From Actinomycetota bacterium (lineage in GTDB: Bacteria > Actinomycetota > Acidimicrobiia > Spongiisociales > UBA11373): a DNA stretch of 6,611 nucleotides. The position numbers and the translations under genes are program-made. The notes under the pieces are model-generated. The model was not told the origin of the DNA, did no database searches, and was given only the letters and a program-made list of their open reading frames with translations. Position 1 is the stretch's first letter; each line of letters starts with the position of its first letter. This document shows, in pieces, positions 1 to 5,076 of this stretch. The stretch lies in assembly GCA_003486285.1 (NCBI GenBank), contig DNGH01000293.1:1-6611 (forward strand). The letters run 5' to 3'.

Positions 1-1214
1 CCCATCGTGTAGTGGGGCGCCGGGTAGATGCGCATCGGCATCTCGTAGGGGTTCTCCCCGGTGATGCGCTCGTACATCTCGAAGAGGTTGCCGTAGCGCT
101 CGGTGACGACATCCTTGCCGAGGCGGGCGAAGGCATCGGCAAAGTCCAGATAGACCCCATTGTGCAGGGCTCCGACGCCCTTGCCGGCGTCGACCTCACG
201 CTTGGCGGCGCGCGAGGCGACGTCGCGCGGCACCAGGTTGCCGAAGGCCGGATAGCGTCTCTCGAGGAAGTAGTCGCGCTGGTCCTCGGGAATGTCCCGG
301 GGATGGCGGGCCTCCCCCTCGTTCGCGGGCACCCAGATGCGCCCGTCGTTGCGCAGTGACTCCGACATCAGCGTCAGCTTCGATTGGAACTCGTCGCTGG
401 CCGGGATGCAGGTGGGATGGATCTGCGTGAAGCATGGATTGGCGAACATCGCTCCCTTGCGATGCGCCCGCCAGATCGCGGTCACATTGCACGCCTTGGC
501 GTTGGTCGAGAGGAAGTAGGCGTTGCTGTACCCGCCGGTGGCGAGCACGACGGCGTGCGCCGAATGACTCGAGACCTCCCCGGTCACCATGTCACGCACC
601 ACGATCCCCACAGCCCGCCCATCGACGATCACCACGTCGAGCATCTCGGTGCGGGTGTACGACGTGACCGTGCCCAGCTTGATCTGACGCGCCAGGGCCT
701 GATAGGCGCCGAGGAGCAACTGCTGGCCGGTCTGTCCCCGTGCGTAGAAGGTGCGGGCCACCTGAGTGCCACCGAACGACCGGTTGGCCAGCATGCCGCC
801 GTACTCACGGGCGAAGGGAACGCCCTGGGCGGTGGCCTGATCGATGATCTCGTTGGAGACCTGGGCAAGGCGATAGACGTTCGCCTCGCGGGCGCGATAG
901 TCGCCGCCCTTGATGGTGTCGTAGAACAGCCGGTGGATGCTGTCGCCCTCGTTGCGATAGTCCTTGGCGGCGTTGATGCCGCCCTGGGCGGAGATGCTGT
1001 GAGCGCGCCGGTTGCTGTCGTTGTAGGTGAAGACCTTGACGTTGTAGCCCAGCTCGCCGAGGGTGGCGGCGGCCCCGGCGCCGGCGAGGCCGGTGCCGAC
1101 CACGATCACCTCGAATTTGCGGCGATTGGGCGGGGCCACCAGGGGCAGTTCGAACCGGTGGTTGTCCCACTTCTCCGCGAGGGGACCGGCCGGGATCCTG
1201 GCGTCGAGTTGCAC
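1..1214 (-). CDS. sdhA: Succinate dehydrogenase/fumarate reductase flavoprotein subunit, partial (C-terminus off the left edge)
   Basis: This is the FAD subunit of respiratory complex II, which oxidises succinate to fumarate on the cytoplasmic face of the membrane and passes electrons to the iron-sulfur subunit. About 404 residues are visible of a family length near 640. An N-terminal dinucleotide-binding GTGLAG is at residues 40-45. The AHSISAQGG segment holds the histidine (H72) expected to bind FAD covalently. Further on are QIHPTCIP, the SESLRNDGR active-site stretch, GNLVPRDVASR with the catalytic arginine, and PHYTMG at the window edge. The protein starts 12 bases after the sdhC stop, so the two are co-transcribed, and sdhB is expected just outside the window. 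I chose GTG at 1214 because AGAAGGG (1228-1222) lies 7 bases upstream of it; an in-frame GTG at 1220 is only 1 base from that site. The motifs resemble the Bacillus/actinobacterial complex II group more than the E. coli SdhA group. Identity is near certain; the direction (succinate dehydrogenase or fumarate reductase) is inferred from the TCA-gene context. Confidence 0.95.
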   Translation of the reverse strand, partial: MQLDARIPAGPLAEKWDNHRFELPLVAPPNRRKFEVIVVGTGLAGAGAAATLGELGYNVKVFTYNDSNRRAHSISAQGGINAAKDYRNEGDSIHRLFYDTIKGGDYRAREANVYRLAQVSNEIIDQATAQGVPFAREYGGMLANRSFGGTQVARTFYARGQTGQQLLLGAYQALARQIKLGTVTSYTRTEMLDVVIVDGRAVGIVVRDMVTGEVSSHSAHAVVLATGGYSNAYFLSTNAKACNVTAIWRAHRKGAMFANPCFTQIHPTCIPASDEFQSKLTLMSESLRNDGRIWVPANEGEARHPRDIPEDQRDYFLERRYPAFGNLVPRDVASRAAKREVDAGKGVGALHNGVYLDFADAFARLGKDVVTERYGNLFEMYERITGENPYEMPMRIYPAPHYTM

Positions 1215-1226
1215 GGTCACACCCTT

Positions 1227-1952
1227 CTAGTCGAAGTATCCGAGTTGTACGGCGATCGGAATGGACAGGTTCCCGATCACGAATGCCGACGTCACCGCGT
1301 ACGAGATGTACTTGCGCCAGTGAGGAAAGCGGGGATGATCGGCGATCCCGAGAGTCTGGAAGAGGCTCCAGGTGGCGTGATAGAGGTGAACTCCGACCGC
1401 CAGGTTGGCGATCACGTAGAACAGCGCAACGGGCCAGCGTTCGAACGAGGCGATCAGGTTGTTGTAGATGGCACCTCGCATGTACTGATCGGTGGCCGCC
1501 GGGGCGGCCCCCCAGGTGAGATCGGCGAGGTGGAACACCACGAAGAGCACCACGATCGTCCCCGTCCACCGCATCGAGCGCGAGGCGTAGTTGGCCACGG
1601 CATAGTCGCGCGTGGCATACCGCCCCGAGCGCGCCTTCCAGTTGGTCAGGGTGAGGGTGTAAGCGGCATGGATGTGGAGGATCGTCGCCGCCATCAGACC
1701 GATCCGCATCGCCCACAGCACGGAAGTCCGCGGGGCAAGGTGTTTCCCGAGATCGCGCAAGGCCTCGCCGTAGGCGTCGATCTCCTCGGCCCCGAGGAAG
1801 ATCTTGAGGTTCCCCACCATGTGGGCGATCAGGTACCCGATGAGGACGATCCCGGTGACCGCCATCACCCACTTCTTGCCGATCGCCGACCGATAGAACT
1901 CGATCGGCCAGGGATACCGTCGTCGCCGCGTCGGCGTCTCTGTGGTGGTCAC
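1227..1952 (-). CDS. sdhC: Succinate dehydrogenase cytochrome b subunit (five-helix, di-haem b558 type)
   Basis: This is the membrane anchor of complex II. It binds haem b and passes electrons from the SdhAB catalytic pair to the quinone pool, probably menaquinone. The 241-residue protein has a short arginine-rich cytoplasmic N-terminus and five hydrophobic stretches near residues 29-50, 78-102, 130-148, 173-192 and 212-235. Histidines in helices 1-4 fit the four axial ligands of the Bacillus-type di-haem SdhC: H44 (in IAHMVGN), H93 or H95 (ILHIHA), H141 (VVFHLAD) and H189 or H192 (VGVHLYHATW). A single fused cytochrome b, with no separate SdhD, defines this complex II class. The start is the GTG at 1952, preceded by AAGGAGG with 10 bases of spacing. 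An upstream in-frame ATG at 2027 would add 25 arginine-rich residues read through a hairpin and has no ribosome site. The gene is first in the operon and divergent from the aldolase gene. Confidence 0.93.
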   Translation of the reverse strand: MTTTETPTRRRRYPWPIEFYRSAIGKKWVMAVTGIVLIGYLIAHMVGNLKIFLGAEEIDAYGEALRDLGKHLAPRTSVLWAMRIGLMAATILHIHAAYTLTLTNWKARSGRYATRDYAVANYASRSMRWTGTIVVLFVVFHLADLTWGAAPAATDQYMRGAIYNNLIASFERWPVALFYVIANLAVGVHLYHATWSLFQTLGIADHPRFPHWRKYISYAVTSAFVIGNLSIPIAVQLGYFD

Positions 1953-1962
1953 CTGGACACTG

Positions 1963-1969
1963 CCTCCTT
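1963..1969 (-). promoter_or_regulatory. Ribosome binding site of sdhC (decides the start)
   Basis: AAGGAGG on the minus strand is a near-perfect anti-16S match. It lies 10 bases before the GTG at 1952 and only 2 bases before an in-frame GTG at 1960, which is too close. It supports the 241-residue form of SdhC. Confidence 0.75.
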
Positions 1970-2000
1970 GCCGCCGACATTCTCGCGCAATGGACGAGCT

Positions 2001-2019
2001 CCGCCGCCGCAGGCGGCGG
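2001..2019 (-). promoter_or_regulatory. GC-rich hairpin in the sdhC leader/promoter region
   Basis: An 8-bp perfect inverted repeat, CCGCCGCC then a 3-base spacer then GGCGGCGG, lies about 50 bases upstream of the sdhC start. If transcribed with sdhC it would form a very stable small hairpin in the 5' untranslated region. It has no T-rich tail, so it is not an obvious terminator. A role in mRNA stability or attenuation is inference only. Confidence 0.4.
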
Positions 2020-2027
2020 GACGTCAC

Positions 2028-2107
2028 TCCGCTGCCCGCTACCCGCGACCCGCAAGAGCCCCGGCCGGGTTGTCCCTTCTGGCGGGCGACGGGTAGCGGG
2101 CGACGGG
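2028..2107. repeat. Inverted pair of CGGGNNN heptad-repeat arms
   Basis: Two 25-base arms face each other across a 30-base spacer. The right arm (2083-2107) has CGGG at 2083, 2090, 2097 and 2104, exactly every 7 bases, and contains two identical tandem 14-mers (2084-2097 and 2098-2111, GGGCGACGGGTAGC). The left arm (2028-2052) carries the complement CCCG at 2035, 2042 and 2049, again every 7 bases. By eye, 19 of 25 positions are complementary, including an uninterrupted 12-bp stem (2034-2045 with 2090-2101). The spacer contains a perfect 10-base palindrome, CCCGGCCGGG, at 2060-2069. The element sits between the divergent sdhC and aldolase starts. It may be a repetitive intergenic element or a regulator-binding region; the function is not known. 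Confidence 0.7.
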
Positions 2108-2118
2108 TAGCGACTCGA

Positions 2119-2131
2119 TACCCTTCCCCCC
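2119..2131 (+). promoter_or_regulatory. Probable leaderless promoter -10 of the aldolase gene
   Basis: TACCCT at 2119-2124 fits the TANNNT form of actinobacterial -10 boxes. It ends 7 bases before the ATG at 2132, so transcription would begin at or next to the start codon. No Shine-Dalgarno-like purine run precedes the ATG; the preceding bases are C-rich. No convincing -35 box is seen. Leaderless transcripts are common in actinobacteria, which makes this reading reasonable but unproven. Confidence 0.4.
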
Positions 2132-3004
2132 ATGCGCACTCCCCCCCGCGTCATGCCGGCGATCATCACCCCGTTCACCGCGGCCGGGGAGATCGATGAG
2201 GCCGCCCACGAGGGCAACGTCGCCCGGCTGTGGGCTCGTGGGGTGCACGGGGTCGTGATCGGTGGCTCCAACGGCGAAGGCCCCTACCTGGAGCCCGGGG
2301 AGCGGGGCCGCCTGGCCGCCCTGGCCCGGCGGGCCACCCCCGACGGCTTCGTGATGGTGGGCCTCGCCGCCGAGTCGCTGCGGGCGGCCCGGGCGATGAC
2401 CGCCGAGGCCACCGCGGCGGGCGCCGATGCCGTCCTGGTGATGACACCGACCACCCTGGTGCGCCAGCGCCATGATCTGGTCGAAGGATTCTTCAGCGAT
2501 CTCGCCGATGACTCCCCGCTGCCCGTGTTCCTGTACTCGGTGCCCAAGGTGACCGGATACGAACTGCCCACCGACGTCGCCATACGCCTGGCCGCTCATC
2601 CCAACGTCGCCGGTATGAAGGACTCCGGAGGCGACCCGGTGCGGGCCGTGACCGTCGCCGCGGCGGCGCCCGGCGGGTTCTGGATGTTCGCCGGCGCCTC
2701 GGCGATGGTGGCACCGGCGATCGCAGGCGGGGTCCACGGCGCCGTCACCGCCAGCGCCAACTACGCCCCGGCACTGCTGGGCGAAGTCGTGGCTGCCGCC
2801 GGAACCCCGGCGGTGGATCTTCTCCACGAGCGGCTCGTGAGTCTCAGCGCCGCGGTGGAGAGCCACGGCGTCGCCGGAGTGAAACACGCCGCGACTCGCA
2901 CCGGACTCGCCGGCGGCCTCACCCGGAGGCCGCTGCGCCCGCTCGATGGGACGGCCATGGCTGCCATCGACGCCGCCCTGGCCGCCGCCGGCCTGGTCTC
3001 CTGA
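2132..3004 (+). CDS. Dihydrodipicolinate synthase/N-acetylneuraminate lyase superfamily aldolase, 4-hydroxy-2-oxoglutarate aldolase-like
   Basis: This is a 290-residue single-domain TIM-barrel class I aldolase, which acts on 2-oxo acids through a Schiff-base lysine. Visible motifs are GGSNGEGPYL (residues 44-53, the carboxylate-binding GxxGE loop), FLYSVPKVTG with the conserved tyrosine Y135, and VAGMKDSGGD with the Schiff-base lysine K163. The wording of these motifs (GSNGE, LYSVP, HPN-GMKDSGGD) and the C-terminal GVAGVKHA...PLRPL pattern match what I recall of the mitochondrial HOGA1 branch, which splits 4-hydroxy-2-oxoglutarate into pyruvate and glyoxylate. They fit DapA less well, since DapA has GTTGE and YN-P. 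The tyrosine pair that follows TP in DapA and HOGA1 is replaced by TTL at residues 107-109, so one member of the usual triad appears missing. The ATG has no ribosome site and seems leaderless. The gene is divergent from sdhC and lies 66 bases upstream of the SCP2 gene. The superfamily is certain; the substrate is inference. Confidence 0.85.
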   Translation: MRTPPRVMPAIITPFTAAGEIDEAAHEGNVARLWARGVHGVVIGGSNGEGPYLEPGERGRLAALARRATPDGFVMVGLAAESLRAARAMTAEATAAGADAVLVMTPTTLVRQRHDLVEGFFSDLADDSPLPVFLYSVPKVTGYELPTDVAIRLAAHPNVAGMKDSGGDPVRAVTVAAAAPGGFWMFAGASAMVAPAIAGGVHGAVTASANYAPALLGEVVAAAGTPAVDLLHERLVSLSAAVESHGVAGVKHAATRTGLAGGLTRRPLRPLDGTAMAAIDAALAAAGLVS

Positions 3005-3033
3005 CCTCCGGTGGGAGCCGGTGAGGCCGTTGC

Positions 3034-3039
3034 TATTCT
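3034..3039 (+). promoter_or_regulatory. Candidate -10 box for the SCP2 gene
   Basis: TATTCT lies 31 bases before the chosen GTG start, in the 66-base gap after the aldolase stop. It resembles a sigma70-type -10 box in otherwise GC-rich DNA. No clear -35 box was found 16-18 bases upstream. Read-through from the aldolase gene is also possible, since no terminator is visible in the gap. Confidence 0.35.
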
Positions 3040-3058
3040 CGGGACACGACCGCGCGAC

Positions 3059-3065
3059 AAAGGAG
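3059..3065 (+). promoter_or_regulatory. Ribosome binding site of the SCP2 gene (decides the start)
   Basis: AAAGGAG lies 5 bases before the GTG at 3071. The longer reading from the GTG at 3011 would translate through this site and the candidate -10 box, and adds 20 residues unrelated to the SCP2 fold. The site therefore supports the 128-residue form. Confidence 0.75.
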
Positions 3066-3070
3066 CCCTA

Positions 3071-3457
3071 GTGGCCTCGTTCCTGTCTCCCGAATGGCTG
3101 GCTGACCTCACCACGACACTCAACGCCCACGCCGGATTCAAGGCCGCGATCGCCAACGTCGACCTCACCCTGCAGTTCGTCGTGAGCGACGCCCCCGTCG
3201 ACAAGGAGAGCCGGTACTACTTCGACATCGCCGATGGCTCGGTGCTGGCCGCCCCGGGCGATGCCGCCGAACCGGACGTGACGATCACCAACAACTACGA
3301 GACAGCGATGGCGTTGAGCAAGGGTGAGACCAACACCCAGATGGCGTTCATGACCGGCAAGATCAAGGTGACCGGCAACATGGCCAAGTTGATGATGAAC
3401 CAGGCCATGCTCACCCAGTTCGCCGCCGCCGCCGCCGGCATGAAAGTCGACTACTAG
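3071..3457 (+). CDS. Stand-alone SCP2 sterol/lipid-carrier domain protein
   Basis: This is a 128-residue protein that is essentially one SCP2 domain. The family fold has a hydrophobic tunnel that holds fatty acyl, sterol or other lipid ligands. The sequence shows the usual order: an N-terminal helix (residues 6-20), a beta segment YYFDIADGSV, PDVTITNNYETAMALSKGE, and the family's most recognisable C-terminal stretch AFMTGKIKVTGNMAKLMM, ending in an alanine-rich helix. No signal peptide, membrane segment or catalytic motif is visible, so it is probably cytoplasmic. Bacterial single-domain SCP2 proteins have no agreed function; lipid binding or coenzyme A-linked substrate carriage is an inference from the fold. 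The GTG start is chosen for its ribosome site. It follows the aldolase gene by 66 bases on the same strand and ends before a strong hairpin, so it may have its own promoter or share the aldolase transcript. Confidence 0.85.
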   Translation: MASFLSPEWLADLTTTLNAHAGFKAAIANVDLTLQFVVSDAPVDKESRYYFDIADGSVLAAPGDAAEPDVTITNNYETAMALSKGETNTQMAFMTGKIKVTGNMAKLMMNQAMLTQFAAAAAGMKVDY

Positions 3458-3474
3458 CCGGCCGCCCACCCTGG

Positions 3475-3514
3475 AATGAGAAGGGGCGCCCCGTTGGGGG
3501 CGCCCCTTCTCATT
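3475..3514. terminator. Strong intrinsic-type hairpin between convergent genes, probably bidirectional
   Basis: An 18-bp perfect stem (3475-3492 with 3497-3514) closes a four-base GTTG loop. The core GGGGCGCCCC is very GC-rich and the outer pairs AATGAGAA/TTCTCATT are AT-rich, so the stem ends in a short U-rich stretch in either direction. It begins 17 bases after the SCP2 stop and lies about 107 bases beyond the HU stop on the other strand. This position suits transcription stop for both convergent genes. There is no long poly-U tract, which is usual for high-GC actinobacterial terminators. Confidence 0.85.
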
Positions 3515-3543
3515 GGCTTCTGCCACCTTGGGCCCCGGTTCGG

Positions 3544-3567
3544 CCCAACCCGGCAGACCGGGTCGGG
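3544..3567 (-). terminator. Possible second hairpin downstream of HU
   Basis: CCCAACCCGG, a CAGA loop, then CCGGGTCGGG form a 10-pair stem with one A-C mismatch. It lies about 55 bases past the HU stop on the minus strand, closer to HU than the 18-bp hairpin. It has no U-rich tail, so it is a weaker terminator candidate. Confidence 0.35.
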
Positions 3568-3621
3568 ACCGCTCAGGCCGAGAACGACCTGTCCGGTCTT
3601 GCTGGCGACATGACTAGCTGG

Positions 3622-3894
3622 CTAGTTGACCGCATCCTTCAGGCCCTTGGCCGCCTTGAAGGCGGGGGCCTTGCTGGCTTTGATCTGCACCGCTTCGCCA
3701 GTGCGAGGATTCCGCCCGACCCGTGCCGGACGGTTCCTGACCTCGAAGTTGCCGAAACCGGCGATCGAGATCTTCTCACCCTTGGCGAGGGCAGCGGCGA
3801 TGGCGTCCACTACCGCATCTACGGCCGCGCCGCCCATCGCCTTGTTGCCGCCGAAAGCTCCGGCGACAGCGTCACCAAGCTCACGCTTGTTCAT
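3622..3894 (-). CDS. hup: DNA-binding protein HU (histone-like nucleoid protein)
   Basis: This is a 90-residue HU/IHF-family protein, a dimer that bends and compacts DNA with little sequence preference. MNKRELGDAVA starts the first helix. The family signature GFGNFEVRNRPARVGRNPRTGE spans residues 46-67, and its arm contains the intercalating proline P63 in RNP. The C-terminus KAPAFKAAKGLKDAVN is standard, and length matches the short bacterial form. It lacks the long lysine/alanine-rich tail of mycobacterial HupB and Streptomyces HupS. The ATG at 3894 is preceded by AAGGAGG with 6 bases of spacing. A longer reading from 3981 would add 29 residues upstream of that site and is rejected. It is a single-gene unit, convergent with the SCP2 gene and downstream of mdh on the same strand across a 184-base gap. 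HU is favoured over IHF because there is one copy, but IHF-like roles cannot be excluded. Confidence 0.95.
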   Translation of the reverse strand: MNKRELGDAVAGAFGGNKAMGGAAVDAVVDAIAAALAKGEKISIAGFGNFEVRNRPARVGRNPRTGEAVQIKASKAPAFKAAKGLKDAVN

Positions 3895-3900
3895 CTGCAC

Positions 3901-3907
3901 CCTCCTT
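3901..3907 (-). promoter_or_regulatory. Ribosome binding site of hup (decides the start)
   Basis: AAGGAGG lies 6 bases before the ATG at 3894. It fixes the 90-residue HU over the longer 119-residue reading from 3981. Confidence 0.8.
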
Positions 3908-4000
3908 AGGGAATGACATACATGTGAATCTAGCCCCCGAAACAGGGTAGAGACAGTCTTTCGGGCCTCTCCGACCGCCAAACCCCAATGAAATCAACGG

Positions 4001-4035
4001 TGCCGGGTGCCGGGTGTCGGGTGCCGGGCGCCGGT
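4001..4035. repeat. Tandem heptad repeat, five copies of TGCCGGG-like units
   Basis: The units are TGCCGGG, TGCCGGG, TGTCGGG, TGCCGGG and a degenerate CGCCGGT. CGGG recurs at 4004, 4011, 4018 and 4025, with CGGT at 4032. The period and CGGG core match the arms at 2028-2107, while the three variable bases differ (TGC or TGT here, TAG or CGA there). The block lies 43 bases past the mdh stop and about 107 bases upstream of the hup start. No reading frame is conserved across it. It may be a spreading intergenic microsatellite or a protein-binding array; the function is unknown. Confidence 0.75.
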
Positions 4036-4078
4036 CAAGGGCCGATTTGGGGAAAAACCGAGCCGGAGTCAGCCGAAA

Positions 4079-5017
4079 TCAGCCCAGGTCCACCGAGCCG
4101 AGCTCGGCCACCTTCTCCTTGACCGCAGCCGCCGCCGCCCGCAGGGCGGCCAACTCGGAGTCGGTGAGCGGCAGCTTCACGATCTCCTTGACGCCACCGG
4201 CGCCGAGACGGGCCGGAACCCCCAGGTAGACGTCGCTGACCCCGTACTCCCCCGTCACCCAGGCACAGACCGGCATCTGCGAGCCGGTGTCCCCGAGCAC
4301 GGCCCGAACCATCAGGGCGGCCGCCGACGACGGGGCGTAGTAGGCCGAACCGGTCTTGAGCAGGGCCACGATCTCCGCCCCGCCGTCCCGGGTGCGAGTG
4401 ACCAGCTCCTCGATCGCGGCGGCATCGAGCACCGAGGTCAACGGCTTGCCGCCGACCGAGCACTGCGAAGGGACCGGGACCATGGTCTCGCCGTGGCTTC
4501 CCAGGGTCAGCGCCTTCACCTCGAGGATGTCGGCACCGGTCTTCTCGGCGATGAAGTGGACGAAACGGGCGGTGTCCAGGTTGCCCGCCTGGCCCATGAC
4601 CCGGCTGCGGGGGAAGCCGGAGACGTCGGCGGCGAGCGTCGTCATCTGGTCCAGGGGGTTGGTGACGACGATCAGCACCGCGCTCGGGGAGTGGGTCGCC
4701 ACCTGCTCGGTGACCCCCTTGATGATCTTGGCGTTGACCCCGAGCAGGTCCATGCGGCTCATCCCGGGCTTGCGGGGGAGACCCGCAGTGATCACGACGA
4801 CGTCGCTGCCGGCGGTGTCGGCATAGTCGTTGGTGCCGATCACCCGGGTGCGGTAGCGCTCCAGTGGGCGGGACTGGTTCATGTCCAGTGCCAGGCCCTG
4901 CGGCAGCCCCTCGACGATGTCGGTCATCACGATCTCGTCGCACACGTCCGCCTCGGCGAGGCGCTGCACCGTGGTCGAGCCGTACTTGCCCGCTCCGACG
5001 ACGGTCACCTTGGTCAT
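4079..5017 (-). CDS. mdh: Malate dehydrogenase, NAD-dependent, LDH-like type
   Basis: This cytoplasmic enzyme interconverts malate and oxaloacetate in the TCA cycle. The 312-residue protein has the Rossmann motif GAGKYG (residues 8-13), and D33 at the end of the second strand, which favours NAD over NADP. The active-site loop LPRKPGMSR supplies R82 and R88 for the dicarboxylate substrate. An arginine at the first position separates malate from lactate dehydrogenases, which have glutamine there. NLDTAR gives D148 and R151, and LGSHGETMVP gives the catalytic H175. Length and motifs fit the LDH-like MDH found in Bacillus, Chloroflexi and archaea, not the longer cytosolic-type MDH of streptomycetes and mycobacteria. 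ATG at 5017 follows AAGGAG with 6 bases of spacing; longer in-frame readings lie inside the reductase gene. It is the last visible gene of the icd-reductase-mdh run. A T5 run about 25 bases past the stop may mark a weak terminator. Confidence 0.95.
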   Translation of the reverse strand: MTKVTVVGAGKYGSTTVQRLAEADVCDEIVMTDIVEGLPQGLALDMNQSRPLERYRTRVIGTNDYADTAGSDVVVITAGLPRKPGMSRMDLLGVNAKIIKGVTEQVATHSPSAVLIVVTNPLDQMTTLAADVSGFPRSRVMGQAGNLDTARFVHFIAEKTGADILEVKALTLGSHGETMVPVPSQCSVGGKPLTSVLDAAAIEELVTRTRDGGAEIVALLKTGSAYYAPSSAAALMVRAVLGDTGSQMPVCAWVTGEYGVSDVYLGVPARLGAGGVKEIVKLPLTDSELAALRAAAAAVKEKVAELGSVDLG

Positions 5018-5037
5018 GCAGGACTCCTTCGCTACTG

Positions 5038-5052
5038 GGTACGCAGAGTACC
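5038..5052. promoter_or_regulatory. Small inverted repeat upstream of mdh
   Basis: GGTAC, a five-base spacer, then GTACC form a 5-bp perfect inverted repeat in the 59-base gap between the reductase stop and mdh. It lies 20 bases before the mdh start. It could be a minor operator or an RNA hairpin, but a 5-bp repeat is easily due to chance. Confidence 0.2.
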
Positions 5053-5076
5053 GATCACCACGGGGCCTGCCGCCGC

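Noticed and set aside
384..2096. 570-codon open frame on the plus strand across sdhA and sdhC
   Set aside because: It is antisense to two confidently identified genes, has a composition dominated by G, R, H and D with no domain motif, and is an expected by-product of high GC third positions.
2084..2111. CRISPR-like direct repeats in the sdhC-aldolase gap
   Set aside because: The tandem 14-mers are adjacent with no spacers and repeat length is far below that of CRISPR arrays; no cas genes are present.
805..2271. 488-codon open frame on the minus strand overlapping sdhC, sdhA and the aldolase gene
   Set aside because: It is out of frame with SdhC and SdhA, rich in arginine and proline, crosses the divergent intergenic region, and shows no recognisable fold.
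2039..2887. 282-codon minus-strand frame opposite the aldolase
   Set aside because: It mirrors the aldolase reading frame, is glycine/histidine-rich, and shows no motif; the plus-strand frame carries all conserved aldolase residues.
3613..3626. ACTAGC/GCTAGT inverted repeat over the hup stop codon
   Set aside because: A 6-bp stem with a 2-base spacer is too short a loop for an RNA hairpin and is easily chance; CTAG sites are rare in high-GC DNA but one instance proves nothing.
3895..3981. 29-residue N-terminal extension of HU
   Set aside because: It lies upstream of a perfect ribosome site, does not match the HU family, and the ATG at 3894 gives the standard 90-residue length.
4036..4110. 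Intrinsic terminator after mdh ending in a T5 run
   Set aside because: The T5 run exists on the minus strand, but I could not find a compact stable stem directly before it; the possible GCCGAGC/GCTCGG pairing spans the stop codon with a long loop.
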